In this document: positions 1 through 8,255 of the stretch, in pieces
Numbering within the stretch: position 1 is the first letter of the stretch
How the letters are laid out: every line of letters starts with the position of its first letter
Assembly: GCA_020721905.1 (NCBI GenBank)
Contig: DYLU01000030.1
Coordinates: 1-37,539, forward strand
Source of the DNA: Leptospira biflexa
Lineage (GTDB): Bacteria; Spirochaetota; UBA4802; UB4802
Direction: 5' to 3'
DNA length: 37,539 bases
The notes under the pieces: generated by a model
Told to the model about the DNA's origin: nothing
What the model saw: only the letters and a program-made list of their open reading frames with translations
The model's database searches: none
Program-made: the position numbers and the translations under genes

Positions 1-40
1 AATACAGAGAATACAGATAAAATGCGGAAATCAACAACAA

Positions 41-112
41 AAAAGGGGTCAGAGCATATAATTACGTAAGTTAGCGCAGACAGGATGTCGGAGCGGGAAA
101 AGGGGTCAGAGC
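41..112. repeat. Two direct copies of a REP-like 15-mer
   Basis: The word AAAAGGGGTCAGAGC occurs at 41-55 and again at 98-112, 57 bases apart. Sequences of the form AAAAGGGGTCAG are, from memory, common beside REP-associated tyrosine transposase (IS200-like, Y1) genes in environmental bacteria. No transposase is visible here, so either the gene lies left of the window or this is an orphan repeat pair. The two copies are exact. The assignment to that element class is inference. Confidence 0.5.
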
Positions 113-126
113 TTTTTTAATTCAAC

Positions 127-157
127 AAAAAAGCCCATTTTTTCAAATGGGCTTTTA
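127..157 (-). terminator. Intrinsic terminator of the sigma factor gene
   Basis: A perfect 12-bp stem (129-140 with 145-156) has a 4-base loop. On the minus strand it is followed by a T run. It lies about 23 bases after the stop of the sigma factor gene, so it fits as that gene's terminator. The A/T-flanked stem could also act in the other direction. Confidence 0.85.
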
Positions 158-179
158 AAAATGTATTTGGATTATAGAT

Positions 180-1016
180 CTATTCAATGTAATCAGCCAG
201 ATATGCAAATCGCTGCTTTATCTTCTGCATTGCACGGGCTTCTATCTGGCGAACGGTTTCAGCAGAGATACCAAACTCGTTACCAACATCTTTCAATGTC
301 ACGGGTTCATTCCCATCAAGGCCAAACCGCTTTGTTAATATGAGCCGTTCATTTTCCATCAGAGATTCCATTGCTATCTCTAACTCTTTCTTGAGATCGC
401 GGCGTGAAATGCTGGTATCGGGAGACAGAAACTTTTCATCGCTTACCACTTCGTAAAGGTTAAACTCTTCGTCATTCAGCGGATATTCCAATGATACTGT
501 TGGCTGGAAGACCTCTAAAATATCGCTTACACTGCGTTCATCAATACCTAACATATCGGCAATGTCTTTATACGAAGGCTCTTTACCTAATTCATTGGTA
601 AGCTCATCCTGAGCCCTTTTAATCTTCTTGAAAAGATCACCTTTTCGTATTGGGACACGAATGGTACGGCTTCGCTTTGCAATAAATCGTGTTATATAGT
701 GTTTAATCCAGTATGATGCATATGTCGAGAATCGGCAGCCCATCTTGTAATCAAACTTCTCTGCTGCTCTGATTAATCCCAGATTACCTTCCTGGATAAG
801 GTCAATCAATGAGGATTCCAGGTTAGTATAATTTTTTGCAATCTTTACCACCAGCCGCAAATTTGCATTAATAAGGGCTTCTTTTGCTTTCTCATCACCT
901 TTGCATTTTTTCTTTGCAAGTTCAATCTCTTCTTCAGGTGTAAGAAGATCTACCTGATTGATTGCGTTAAAGTACTGATTGATTGACAAATCTTCAAAGT
1001 CATTGTATTTTTTCAT
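180..1016 (-). CDS. Group 2 sigma-70 family RNA polymerase sigma factor (RpoD/RpoS-like)
   Basis: This 278-residue protein directs RNA polymerase to a set of promoters. Region 1.2 is at about residues 10-45. Region 2 is at about 50-125 and contains the conserved [16 protein letters not shown] and FSTYASYWI stretches. Region 3 is in the middle. A region 4 helix-turn-helix lies at about 217-268 (RFGLDG, then [17 protein letters not shown]). The protein lacks the long acidic region 1.1 and non-conserved insert of the primary sigma factor, so it has the size of RpoS-like group 2 factors. It is monocistronic, with its own terminator downstream and a 520-base gap upstream. Which stress or stage it serves cannot be told from sequence. 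Confidence 0.93.
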   Translation of the reverse strand: MKKYNDFEDLSINQYFNAINQVDLLTPEEEIELAKKKCKGDEKAKEALINANLRLVVKIAKNYTNLESSLIDLIQEGNLGLIRAAEKFDYKMGCRFSTYASYWIKHYITRFIAKRSRTIRVPIRKGDLFKKIKRAQDELTNELGKEPSYKDIADMLGIDERSVSDILEVFQPTVSLEYPLNDEEFNLYEVVSDEKFLSPDTSISRRDLKKELEIAMESLMENERLILTKRFGLDGNEPVTLKDVGNEFGISAETVRQIEARAMQKIKQRFAYLADYIE

Positions 1017-1536
1017 GGCTGCCTCCTCTCCATGAATTTTGCTTTCCCTTTATTATTTAGCAATATATGTGCCAAAAATTTAATAAAGATAAAATTATTT
1101 GTGATAAATCGTTATAAATGCTATAATAACTGCTATTCATGAGTAATTTTTTAAAAATATTTATTAGAAAAATTTGAAAAGTCAGAATTTTAAGCTTAAA
1201 TAGTAAAAAATAAAATAATTACTTACTAAAATACTTAGCCAAATATACAAATAGTATATACAATCGTCAATAATATAGACATAAGATTTTCAAAAAAAGT
1301 AACAGTTGTGTAAATACTATACAGAACAAAAAGTAAGCGTGCAATTTTTACACAGTTAAACTTGCTTTTTATGGGTTATATAAAAAGAGAATAATGCATT
1401 AAAAGCACATTCGTATATCGTATTTAAGGAAAAATATGGTAAACTTTATAAAAAACTTCGCCACCTTTTTCAAGGTGACGCATGTTTATGCACTTAGACT
1501 ATATCGTGCATTATCAGTAGTAAATGTTACTAAAAA
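1017..1536. other. Gene-free gap upstream of the sigma factor gene
   Basis: About 520 very AT-rich bases lie between rpmE and the sigma factor gene. The only structure I can support is the hairpin near 1462-1477. No convincing ORF, RNA gene or consensus promoter was seen, although a promoter for the sigma factor gene must lie here. The gap is long for this otherwise compact window. Confidence 0.5.
1450..1480 (-). terminator. Possible terminator of rho-rpmE
   Basis: CACCTT at 1462-1467 pairs with AAGGTG at 1472-1477 around a 4-base loop. On the minus strand a six-T run (1450-1455) follows after a few bases. It lies 57 bases downstream of the rpmE stop. The stem is short and the T run is slightly displaced, so this is a moderate call. 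Confidence 0.45.
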
Positions 1537-1737
1537 TTATTTGATATTGTATTTCTTCTTAAATTTTTCTACACGTCCGGTTGTGTCTACAATCTTCTGC
1601 TTCTTGGTATAAAACGGATGACAGTTTGAGCATATTTCTACATGAAGATCTTTAACCGTTGAACGTGTTGGTATCTCATTACCGCATGCACATTTTATCA
1701 CGGTATCGTAATATTCAGGATGTATTCCTTTTTTCAT
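1537..1737 (-). CDS. rpmE: 50S ribosomal protein L31, zinc-binding form
   Basis: This 66-residue protein of the large ribosomal subunit begins MKKGIHPEY, typical of L31. It has the zinc-binding cysteines C16, C18, C36 and C39 (CAC and CSNC motifs), so it is the C+ type. It lies 39 bases downstream of rho on the same strand. The rho-rpmE order is common in bacteria, so the two are probably co-transcribed. Confidence 0.97.
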   Translation of the reverse strand: MKKGIHPEYYDTVIKCACGNEIPTRSTVKDLHVEICSNCHPFYTKKQKIVDTTGRVEKFKKKYNIK

Positions 1738-1776
1738 AACTATCTCCTTATCATTATAGAAATAAATATATCACAA

Positions 1777-3138
1777 TTATCCCTGCATTGCTTTGAAAAA
1801 TGCTTTATTATTTTTTGTGCCGCGCATTTTTTCAATCAAAAATTCCATGGCTTCTGTTGAACTCATGGAAGAAAGAACTTTTCGTAAAATCCATATCTTG
1901 TTAAGCTCTTCAGAATCAACTAAAAGTTCTTCTTTACGAGTTCCGGATTTATTGATTTCAATTGCGGGGAATATTCTTCTATCGGCTAATTTTCTGTCAA
2001 GTACGATTTCACAATTTCCTGTACCCTTGAACTCTTCAAAGATAACTTCATCCATACGGCTTCCTGTTTCAATGAGGGCAGTTGCTATAATGGTTAAACT
2101 GCCGCCACCTTCAATGTTGCGAGCTGCGCCAAAGAAACGTTTGGGTTTATGCAGTGCGTTTGAGTCAACACCTCCGGATAAAATCTTACCGCTTGTTGGC
2201 ACAACCTGGTTATATGCGCGTGCCAGACGTGTGATTGAATCAAGAAGTATAACCACATCTTTTTTATGCTCAACAAGTCTTTTTGCTTTTTCAAGTACCA
2301 TCTCGCTTACCTGAACATGGCGAGAGGCAGGTTCATCAAATGTTGAGGAAATAACCTCACCCTTAACGGAACGCTCCATGTCGGTAACTTCTTCAGGCCG
2401 CTCATCAATGAGCAATACTATCAGTATAATGTCAGGATGATTTGTGGTGATAGCATTAGCTATCTTCTGTAAGATTATGGTTTTACCGGTACGGGGAGGA
2501 GCAACAATCAATGCACGCTGTCCCATGCCAATGGGAGCAATTATATTAAGAATGCGCATATCTATTTCATCAGGTGACATTTCTAAGTTTATGCGTGTTT
2601 CAGGATACAGTGGTGTAAGGTTATCAAATAATACACGGTTTTGCAATTTTTCAGGATTTTCGTAATTGACCGCTTCAACGCGAAGGAGAGCAAAAAAGCG
2701 TTCATTATCCTTGGGTGGCCTGATCTGACCTGCAACAGTATCTCCTGTCCGTAAGCCAAAAAGCCGTATCTGTGAAGGTGATACATAGATATCGTCAGGA
2801 CCGGGCAGGTAGCTGTAGTTGGGTGAACGCAGGAAGCCATATCCATCGTTCAGTACTTCCAGTACACCGCTTGAGAAGATCAAGCCGCTGCGCTCAGTTT
2901 GTGCTTTTAATATTTCAAATATAAGGTCCTGTTTTTTAAGTCCTGAAACTCCCTCAATTCCCATGGAACGAGCAATTTCCATAAGGGAACTGATAGTTTT
3001 TGATTTAAGTTCAGCTAAGTCTAAACGACCTTCCTGAATGGTCCCGTTGCTTTTTTTTGCATAATCTCCATTTCCGTTCCCGTTTTTTCTGTTATTATTG
3101 TTGTTCTTTGCAACGGTTTTGTTTGATACTTTTGTCAT
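1777..3138 (-). CDS. rho: Transcription termination factor Rho
   Basis: Rho is a hexameric RNA-dependent ATPase that ends transcription of untranslated RNA. The order seen is an N-terminal helical Rho_N domain (about 40-80), a cold-shock-like primary RNA-binding domain (about 85-160, with GYGFLRSP), and the RecA-like motor. The motor has Walker A APPRTGKT at 213-220, Walker B VVILLD at 295-300 and the Q-loop region after GSLTI. At 453 residues it is longer than the roughly 420 of E. coli Rho. The excess is an Asn/Lys/Gly-rich stretch at about 10-30 before the Rho_N domain. A 570-base AT-rich region upstream may hold a leader. Confidence 0.97.
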   Translation of the reverse strand: MTKVSNKTVAKNNNNNRKNGNGNGDYAKKSNGTIQEGRLDLAELKSKTISSLMEIARSMGIEGVSGLKKQDLIFEILKAQTERSGLIFSSGVLEVLNDGYGFLRSPNYSYLPGPDDIYVSPSQIRLFGLRTGDTVAGQIRPPKDNERFFALLRVEAVNYENPEKLQNRVLFDNLTPLYPETRINLEMSPDEIDMRILNIIAPIGMGQRALIVAPPRTGKTIILQKIANAITTNHPDIILIVLLIDERPEEVTDMERSVKGEVISSTFDEPASRHVQVSEMVLEKAKRLVEHKKDVVILLDSITRLARAYNQVVPTSGKILSGGVDSNALHKPKRFFGAARNIEGGGSLTIIATALIETGSRMDEVIFEEFKGTGNCEIVLDRKLADRRIFPAIEINKSGTRKEELLVDSEELNKIWILRKVLSSMSSTEAMEFLIEKMRGTKNNKAFFKAMQG

Positions 3139-3707
3139 AGCACACCTTTAGAATATTTAAGTTTGGAATTTATATGAAAAGCTTTTTTAAAAACAAGAAT
3201 TACCTTTGCTATACAATAATTTGTTAGATTGTATGGATTGTGTAAAATTTACACGAAAATGTATGGTAAAGGTTTAAAATAACAAATAACAGTATGTTAA
3301 CGATATTGTACAGTTCCTTATTGCTTTATTATTAAGAGGATTTTTCCATGATGATTTATTTTTGCTGTAATCATTTAATACATATATCATAATCTCTAAA
3401 AGGTTAAATAACAAACTCTTTCAGCAGGAAGGTAACTAAATTAACAAATGTTCTTTTCATAAAATATACTATAAAAAATCATTTATGTCACAAAAAAAAT
3501 ACTTTTTTTTTATTTTTTACAAGAGTACATCATACTCATTTTTCGTCAAGAAAAAATGTAAAATTAATTAAGGGTGGGGATTTTTTTTAAAAAATTCAAG
3601 AGATTCATTGACTAAATTATATCACGTTGTGAGGTTCTTGCAACATAAACAATCAACAGGGATAACACTTATTCCCCACCCTCAACTAGTATTTTTATAT
3701 GTTCCAT
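3139..3707. other. Long AT-rich gap upstream of rho
   Basis: About 570 bases lie between rho and the aminotransferase gene. No ORF, RNA gene or clear terminator was seen. The right part carries an inverted repeat with 10-bp arms. rho genes in several bacteria have long autoregulated leaders, and this gap has room for one, but I see no direct evidence of it. Confidence 0.45.
3571..3682. repeat. Inverted repeat with 10-bp GC-rich arms
   Basis: AGGGTGGGGA at 3571-3580 is the exact reverse complement of TCCCCACCCT at 3673-3682. The arms stand out from very AT-rich surroundings and enclose 92 bases with no ORF. The spacing is wide for a simple terminator. The pair lies just downstream of the aminotransferase gene's stop codon. 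Confidence 0.5.
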
Positions 3708-4862
3708 TTATAATGTTTTCACTACGCTACGAATACTATGAGCAATTGTCTTTGCTGTTTCTCTGGTGATTGTTAGTGCCGGTCGTATAATGATTGCATT
3801 GCGTGCTACTTTACCTGTAGCTGTAAAGATACCTGCTTTCACAAGTTTTGTAACAGCTTTCTGTGCTACCTCACTGTTGCGCAATGTAACTGCAATAGCA
3901 AGTCCCCTCCCATGTACTGATAGTATTTTCCCGGGATATTGTTTTTGCAAGGAAGTAAGTTCTTCAAGAAGCTTTTGCCCAATATCCCCTGCATTTTCCC
4001 ATGGTTTTGTTTTTTCATATAACTCAAGTGCTTCATAGGCAACCCTGCATCCTAAATCATGTCCGCCAAACGTTGAAAGATGGATAAGCGGATGCTGATG
4101 CATGAATTTCTGAACCTTCTTTGTAAATGCTGTGGCTGCTATGGGGAATATCCCGGCACTCAGTGCTTCACCAATAACAAGAATGTCAGGTTCTACACCA
4201 TAATGTTCAAAGGCAAATTTTTTGCCAGTGCGGCCCATCCCGGTTTGCGTTTCATCAAGTATCATAAGCGTGCCTGTTTTATTGCACACTGTGCGCATAA
4301 TGTTAAAAAAGCCTTCAGTGGCACTGCGGCATGCATTTTCTACCTGTATTATCTCGGTAATAACTGCGGCAGTTTTTGTTGTGATTCTTTCTTCCAGTGC
4401 CTGTATGTTCCCAAACGGGATGGTAGCAATATCAGGTATCTGCCCAAATGTTTTCTTTTTATCGCCATCCGATAGTGACACGGAAAAACCGGTTTCGCCG
4501 TAATAGGCACCGTCAACAGTTACAAGCTGTGTACGGCCGGTAAATCCACGAGCCAGTTTACAGGCAAAGTCCATTGCCTCGCCACGGCCTGCTGAAAAGA
4601 ATACCCCATTGAGTCTGGCTGGAATAAATGAAATAAGCTTTGAAGCTAAAAGCGCCTTTTCCTGTGATATTAAAACAAAATTGCCCTGATCACTGTTATT
4701 TGCCTGTTCCTGTAATGTGTCCGATAGTTCCTGAACATGCCGGCCTAAGTTGAACATGCCGGCACCACAGTAGCAGTCAATATAGCGCTTGCCTTTTATA
4801 TCATAGAAAAATTCACCAGTGCGTTTTCCTTCAACAATTGTATATGGTGATTGCAAATCCAT
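3708..4862 (-). CDS. Class III aminotransferase homologue lacking the catalytic lysine
   Basis: This 384-residue protein has the fold-type I, class III aminotransferase pattern (ornithine, acetylornithine and GABA aminotransferase family). It keeps the DETQTGMGRTG segment with the PLP N1-binding Asp (D203), the LARGFTGR segment and the STFGGH segment. At the Schiff-base lysine position it has glutamate (E232, codon at 4167-4169), in PDILVIGEALSAGIFP. The usual EPxQGEGG motif is also replaced by EIIQVENA. It probably cannot carry out normal PLP transamination. It starts one base after the stop of the intact paralogue, and its ribosome binding site AAGGAGG overlaps that gene's last codons, so the two are translationally coupled. 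A partner subunit or regulatory role is inference; the substrate is unknown. Confidence 0.85.
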   Translation of the reverse strand: MDLQSPYTIVEGKRTGEFFYDIKGKRYIDCYCGAGMFNLGRHVQELSDTLQEQANNSDQGNFVLISQEKALLASKLISFIPARLNGVFFSAGRGEAMDFACKLARGFTGRTQLVTVDGAYYGETGFSVSLSDGDKKKTFGQIPDIATIPFGNIQALEERITTKTAAVITEIIQVENACRSATEGFFNIMRTVCNKTGTLMILDETQTGMGRTGKKFAFEHYGVEPDILVIGEALSAGIFPIAATAFTKKVQKFMHQHPLIHLSTFGGHDLGCRVAYEALELYEKTKPWENAGDIGQKLLEELTSLQKQYPGKILSVHGRGLAIAVTLRNSEVAQKAVTKLVKAGIFTATGKVARNAIIIRPALTITRETAKTIAHSIRSVVKTL

Positions 4863-4863
4863 G

Positions 4864-6276
4864 CTATGCCTCCTTACTGTAATTTCTTTTTGTTATGCCA
4901 AGGATATCCTCAAAGTAGCGAATAATATCAAACACAGCTATCTGCACATGGATATCGTCTAACAGTTTTTTAAGCCAAGGAATCTTAGATAATGGTTTGG
5001 TAAGCGGCATGTACATTCTCATGGTAACTATCGCTTTGCGTATAATAGTTAACATCTTTTTTGCTTCCTGTTCACTTATGGTGATGGGAACCATGAAGCG
5101 CATGACCTGTGGCTGATTGCCTGAGTATACGGCAAAAATCCCGTGACGGGCCAGTGAATCGGCCATAAGTGCTCCCATGTATTCATGTGTATATTCCACA
5201 CCAATCATAAGACCCCTGCCGCGGATTTCTTTTATGATGTCAGGATTTTCATGCTGAATGGAAAGAAGCTCATCCATAATGATTTTGCCCATTGATTCTG
5301 CATTTTCCCATATTCTGTTTTTTACTATATAGTCAATCACTGCAATGCCAACAGCGCATCCTATGTCGCTTCCGCCGGTTATTGACTGATGAAATTCCGG
5401 ATTGCTTTTGACATACTGTGTTAAAGGCGGAATGTTGCGATACATCACTACAGCATTTGGGAAAAGGCCGCCACTTATTGACTTTGCCAGCGTCATGATA
5501 TCGGGTACCACTCCTGAATGCTGGCTGGCAAAAAACCTGCCGGTACGGCCAAAACCGGTCTGTATTTCATCAAAGATGAGCATGATGCCAAGCTGGTTGC
5601 ATATAGTGCGCAAGCCTTTAAGGTAATAATCATCGCCCACGAAGATACCTCCTTCACCCTGAACAGGTTCAAGGATGATGGCTGCGGTATCGTTATCGGC
5701 ACACTGTCGCACTGCTTCAAGATCGCCAAACTGCACAAACGTAAAGTTTGGTTCCAGCGGTTCAAAAAGGTGTCGATAGTAATCCTTTCCATTGGCAGAA
5801 AGTGAATAGCCCGTGTGCCCATGGTATGCTTTTTTCATGGCAATTATTTTTTTTCGTCCTGTTGCCCCGCGGGCAAGTTTAATGGCGCAGTCTATGGCAT
5901 CGCCTCCACCTGAAGCAAACAGTACCTGATTGCAATCTCCCGGAGCTATGGCCCGCAATTTCTTTATAAATTCCTGTTTTACTTTTGATGGTAACAGGTG
6001 AGTACCGATATCATACTGTTGCACTGCTTTAATGAGTGCATCAATAATTACGGGATTGCCTCTGCCAACGTTAAAACAACCGGCTGATGTAAAACAGTCA
6101 ATGACCCTGCGTCCAAAAAGTCCATCGGTAAAGCCCACCGTTTTGCGCCGTGTCTCAATAAAATCCAGATGAGCAGCACGCATTGTTTTGGTTTGACCTT
6201 TGGAAATGTGCCGTGAAAACAGTGAAAAGATGAGTTTTTTATCATTATGGGTTAGTATATCTTTCCATAAAGCCAT
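4864..6276 (-). CDS. Class III PLP-dependent aminotransferase
   Basis: This 470-residue class III aminotransferase has the complete active-site set. It has GGGDAIDCAIKLARGATGR for cofactor phosphate binding, YHGHTG, EPVQGEGG, FDEIQTGFGRTG (D236) and the PLP lysine in TLAKSISGG (K265). About 45 extra residues follow the usual C-terminal domain. The start is placed at 6276 because GGAGG lies five bases upstream. An in-frame ATG at 6288 lies within that Shine-Dalgarno site. It is the first gene of a two-gene operon with a lysine-lacking paralogue and is divergent from a TetR gene. The family suggests an omega-amino acid or ornithine-like substrate, but I cannot name it. Confidence 0.9.
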   Translation of the reverse strand: MALWKDILTHNDKKLIFSLFSRHISKGQTKTMRAAHLDFIETRRKTVGFTDGLFGRRVIDCFTSAGCFNVGRGNPVIIDALIKAVQQYDIGTHLLPSKVKQEFIKKLRAIAPGDCNQVLFASGGGDAIDCAIKLARGATGRKKIIAMKKAYHGHTGYSLSANGKDYYRHLFEPLEPNFTFVQFGDLEAVRQCADNDTAAIILEPVQGEGGIFVGDDYYLKGLRTICNQLGIMLIFDEIQTGFGRTGRFFASQHSGVVPDIMTLAKSISGGLFPNAVVMYRNIPPLTQYVKSNPEFHQSITGGSDIGCAVGIAVIDYIVKNRIWENAESMGKIIMDELLSIQHENPDIIKEIRGRGLMIGVEYTHEYMGALMADSLARHGIFAVYSGNQPQVMRFMVPITISEQEAKKMLTIIRKAIVTMRMYMPLTKPLSKIPWLKKLLDDIHVQIAVFDIIRYFEDILGITKRNYSKEA

Positions 6277-6330
6277 ACGAACCTCCATTAATATATATTA
6301 GTTGGATGACTAACATAAAATATTTATTTT

Positions 6331-6350
6331 GTCAATAAATTAATATTGAC
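6331..6350. promoter_or_regulatory. Candidate TetR operator, 20-bp dyad
   Basis: GTCAAT at 6331-6336 and ATTGAC at 6345-6350 form an inverted repeat around an 8-base AT centre. It lies between the divergent aminotransferase operon (start 6276) and the TetR gene (start 6473), which is the usual place for a TetR operator. A second imperfect dyad, TTAGT-N6-ACTAA, is at 6298-6313. The role is inferred from position and symmetry. Confidence 0.5.
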
Positions 6351-6404
6351 GTGCCAGAAATTATTTATAACCAATAGCGTATTGTTAAAAAAAATGTACA
6401 CTCC

Positions 6405-6443
6405 TGCCACCGGTGCCTTTGGGTATACCCTATGATGGTGGCA
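6405..6443. promoter_or_regulatory. Nested palindromes upstream of the TetR gene
   Basis: TGCCACC at 6405-6411 pairs with GGTGGCA at 6437-6443. Between them is a perfect 10-bp palindrome, GGGTATACCC, at 6421-6430. The structure ends 29 bases before the TetR start codon. It has no T run on the plus strand, so it is not a standard terminator for that direction. It may be a second operator or a leader-RNA structure. Confidence 0.4.
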
Positions 6444-6472
6444 AAAAAATGTGAAATGGAAATCCTGATATT

Positions 6473-7072
6473 ATGGGCAGACGCATTTTAAAAAACACAC
6501 GCCGAGAAGAGATAGCGCAGGCATTATATCGATGCCTGTTACGAAAGCCGTTTGTACGGACAACAATAAAGGATATAGCAAAAGAAGCCAATCTTAACCA
6601 CGGGATGCTGCACTACTATTTTAAAGATAAGGAAGAAATATTGCTGTATTTTTTAGATTGGATTGTTGCATTGCATTTAGATGATTTCAATACGTGGGCA
6701 CAAAAGCAAAAGCTTAAAGGCAGGAGTTTCAATGAAGCGCTGTCTTTAGCGATGGATTATGCAAAAAATAAGATTACATTGAATGAAGAATTGGCAAAAA
6801 TATTTATTGAAGTGTGGGAGATAGCTCTGTATCATAAAAAAGTACGCGTCAAACTACAGTATGTCTATAAAGAATGGATTGAGCAACTTGTTGCCATCAT
6901 AGGGAAGGAAACAACTAAAAAAAATGCAACAACGCTGTCAGTTGCAACCGTTGCTTTTCTTGAAGGCATTTCACTGTTTCATATAATGCTGTCCGACATA
7001 TATCCCGTTAAGGATATACTGAACTCATTTGAAAAGAAGATTGAATTGGTGATAAAGAATAGAAACATATAG
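6473..7072 (+). CDS. TetR family transcriptional regulator
   Basis: This 199-residue regulator has an N-terminal TetR helix-turn-helix at about residues 10-57 (TTIKDIAKEANLNHGMLHYYFKDKEEIL). A helical ligand-binding C-terminal domain like that of BetI-type regulators follows. It is divergent from the aminotransferase pair across 196 bases containing dyads, so it most likely controls that operon and itself. The ligand could be the aminotransferase substrate, which is inference. No strong Shine-Dalgarno sequence precedes the ATG. Confidence 0.9.
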   Translation: MGRRILKNTRREEIAQALYRCLLRKPFVRTTIKDIAKEANLNHGMLHYYFKDKEEILLYFLDWIVALHLDDFNTWAQKQKLKGRSFNEALSLAMDYAKNKITLNEELAKIFIEVWEIALYHKKVRVKLQYVYKEWIEQLVAIIGKETTKKNATTLSVATVAFLEGISLFHIMLSDIYPVKDILNSFEKKIELVIKNRNI

Positions 7073-7105
7073 TGGCAGAAGTTTCTGTTAGCAGTGTTAA
7101 CATTA

Positions 7106-8113
7106 TTACAGCTTAACCTGTTTTTTGTGTACTGAAGCTGTTTGTGAGTTGTTTGTATATGCTGCTGTCAATGATGCAATATTCGTTATATTAATTGCCC
7201 CTGAACGGGCAAGTTGCAGTAAAATCACTGTACCTTTCTTTTCATTGCCGTTTGGATGTACCAGAATAATACTGCCAGTCACAGGCTTTTTGCCTTTTGC
7301 AAGCCATGCATCTGAACCTAAGGGAATAAGCCCATATCCCATTATCTTCTCATATATTTTTTGATTGGAGATAAGTCCGGGGAATCTGAAAAAAATTGAA
7401 GGAATAATATCGTGTTCCAGCATGCAGATCTCATTCTTGAGCACTTCGCGTGCCACACTGGTATCTTCTTTCAGCATAAAGTTTTTCCGCACCGGCAGTT
7501 TCCGCGAATAAAAATGAGTAAAGCTGTGATTTGCCCAGGTGATGTCAAGCTTGTGAGCAGAAGCTAAGCTCTGCAACCATTGAAGATCGTCCGGATGTGT
7601 GATCATCCATTTTCTGCTGATACATATTGTAACGGGTAATGGAGGAATCTTGTTCAGAGCAATCAGCTGTTTAATGAAATCCGTGTCAATGGAGTGTTTT
7701 GATGGACACAGGTCAAAGCTTAAAATCATCCCATGTATATCAACATGAGTTATGCCTGCGTTAAACATGCGTTTTGATTTTTGCAATGCTTTTTGATACA
7801 ATTGTGCATATGGTGTATCAGCACATTTTTGAATAATATTCTGAAAAGAATCTTGCTGTACAATGCCTTCAGGGTTTATAAGTATGCCAGTGCGCAATGT
7901 ATATGGATTTATGTAGAGGTAAGCTTGCATGGAATTATATTTAAATCGCCGTATTATTATGTAACGGGTAGTTTTGTTTTGTCCTGATTCACTATAGAGG
8001 GCGTAATACGGCATATATGCACTGATTTTGGGATATGATTGTGCGATAGTTACCGGAAATATCATTATTGCCAGCATGCAATAAACACTAAGTTTATAAA
8101 GCCATTGTTTCAT
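7106..8113 (-). CDS. Secreted polysaccharide deacetylase (NodB-like), variant metal site
   Basis: This 335-residue protein has an N-terminal signal peptide (about 1-25) and a NodB-type carbohydrate esterase 4 domain in its second half. Motif 1 is SFDLCPS with the catalytic-type Asp at D134. Motif 2 is NHSFTH with H196 and H200. Motif 3 is RFPG (R243), followed by SDAW (D268) and ILVH (H286). The usual second Asp of TFDDG, a metal ligand, is replaced by leucine followed by cysteine. Similar variants exist in other proteobacterial-type deacetylases as I recall. It probably acts on envelope or extracellular glycans in the periplasm. It is a single gene, convergent with the TetR gene at 6473-7072. 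Confidence 0.8.
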   Translation of the reverse strand: MKQWLYKLSVYCMLAIMIFPVTIAQSYPKISAYMPYYALYSESGQNKTTRYIIIRRFKYNSMQAYLYINPYTLRTGILINPEGIVQQDSFQNIIQKCADTPYAQLYQKALQKSKRMFNAGITHVDIHGMILSFDLCPSKHSIDTDFIKQLIALNKIPPLPVTICISRKWMITHPDDLQWLQSLASAHKLDITWANHSFTHFYSRKLPVRKNFMLKEDTSVAREVLKNEICMLEHDIIPSIFFRFPGLISNQKIYEKIMGYGLIPLGSDAWLAKGKKPVTGSIILVHPNGNEKKGTVILLQLARSGAINITNIASLTAAYTNNSQTASVHKKQVKL

Positions 8114-8134
8114 TTTAAAAACCTTACAGTATGT

Positions 8135-8146
8135 GCGATAGTTACC
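8135..8146. repeat. Representative copy of the dispersed GCGATAGTTACC word
   Basis: This is one copy of a word scattered through the window in both orientations. Exact GCGATAG(T/C) cores, on either strand, begin near 5027, 8043, 8135, 10095, 11448, 11933, 12613, 17894, 17959, 22132, 23163, 23663, 30241, 33645 and 36738. Near matches lie at about 19718, 22299 and 28503. The fuller consensus is GGCGATAG(T/C)T(A/C)C. Copies occur inside genes and between them. Confidence 0.7.
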
Positions 8147-8255
8147 TGAATCAGGCTTCTTGCTATAAGATGAAGTGAAGGACCAAAACCTGTGTGAAAG
8201 TCAATTAAATAATTTTTTTTACAATAGCAATCATACGATGGTCATATCTTATCAT

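Noticed and set aside
4080-4503. Overlapping plus-strand reading frames opposite the lysine-lacking aminotransferase
   Set aside because: They are shadows of a real coding strand; composition and motifs support only the minus-strand gene.
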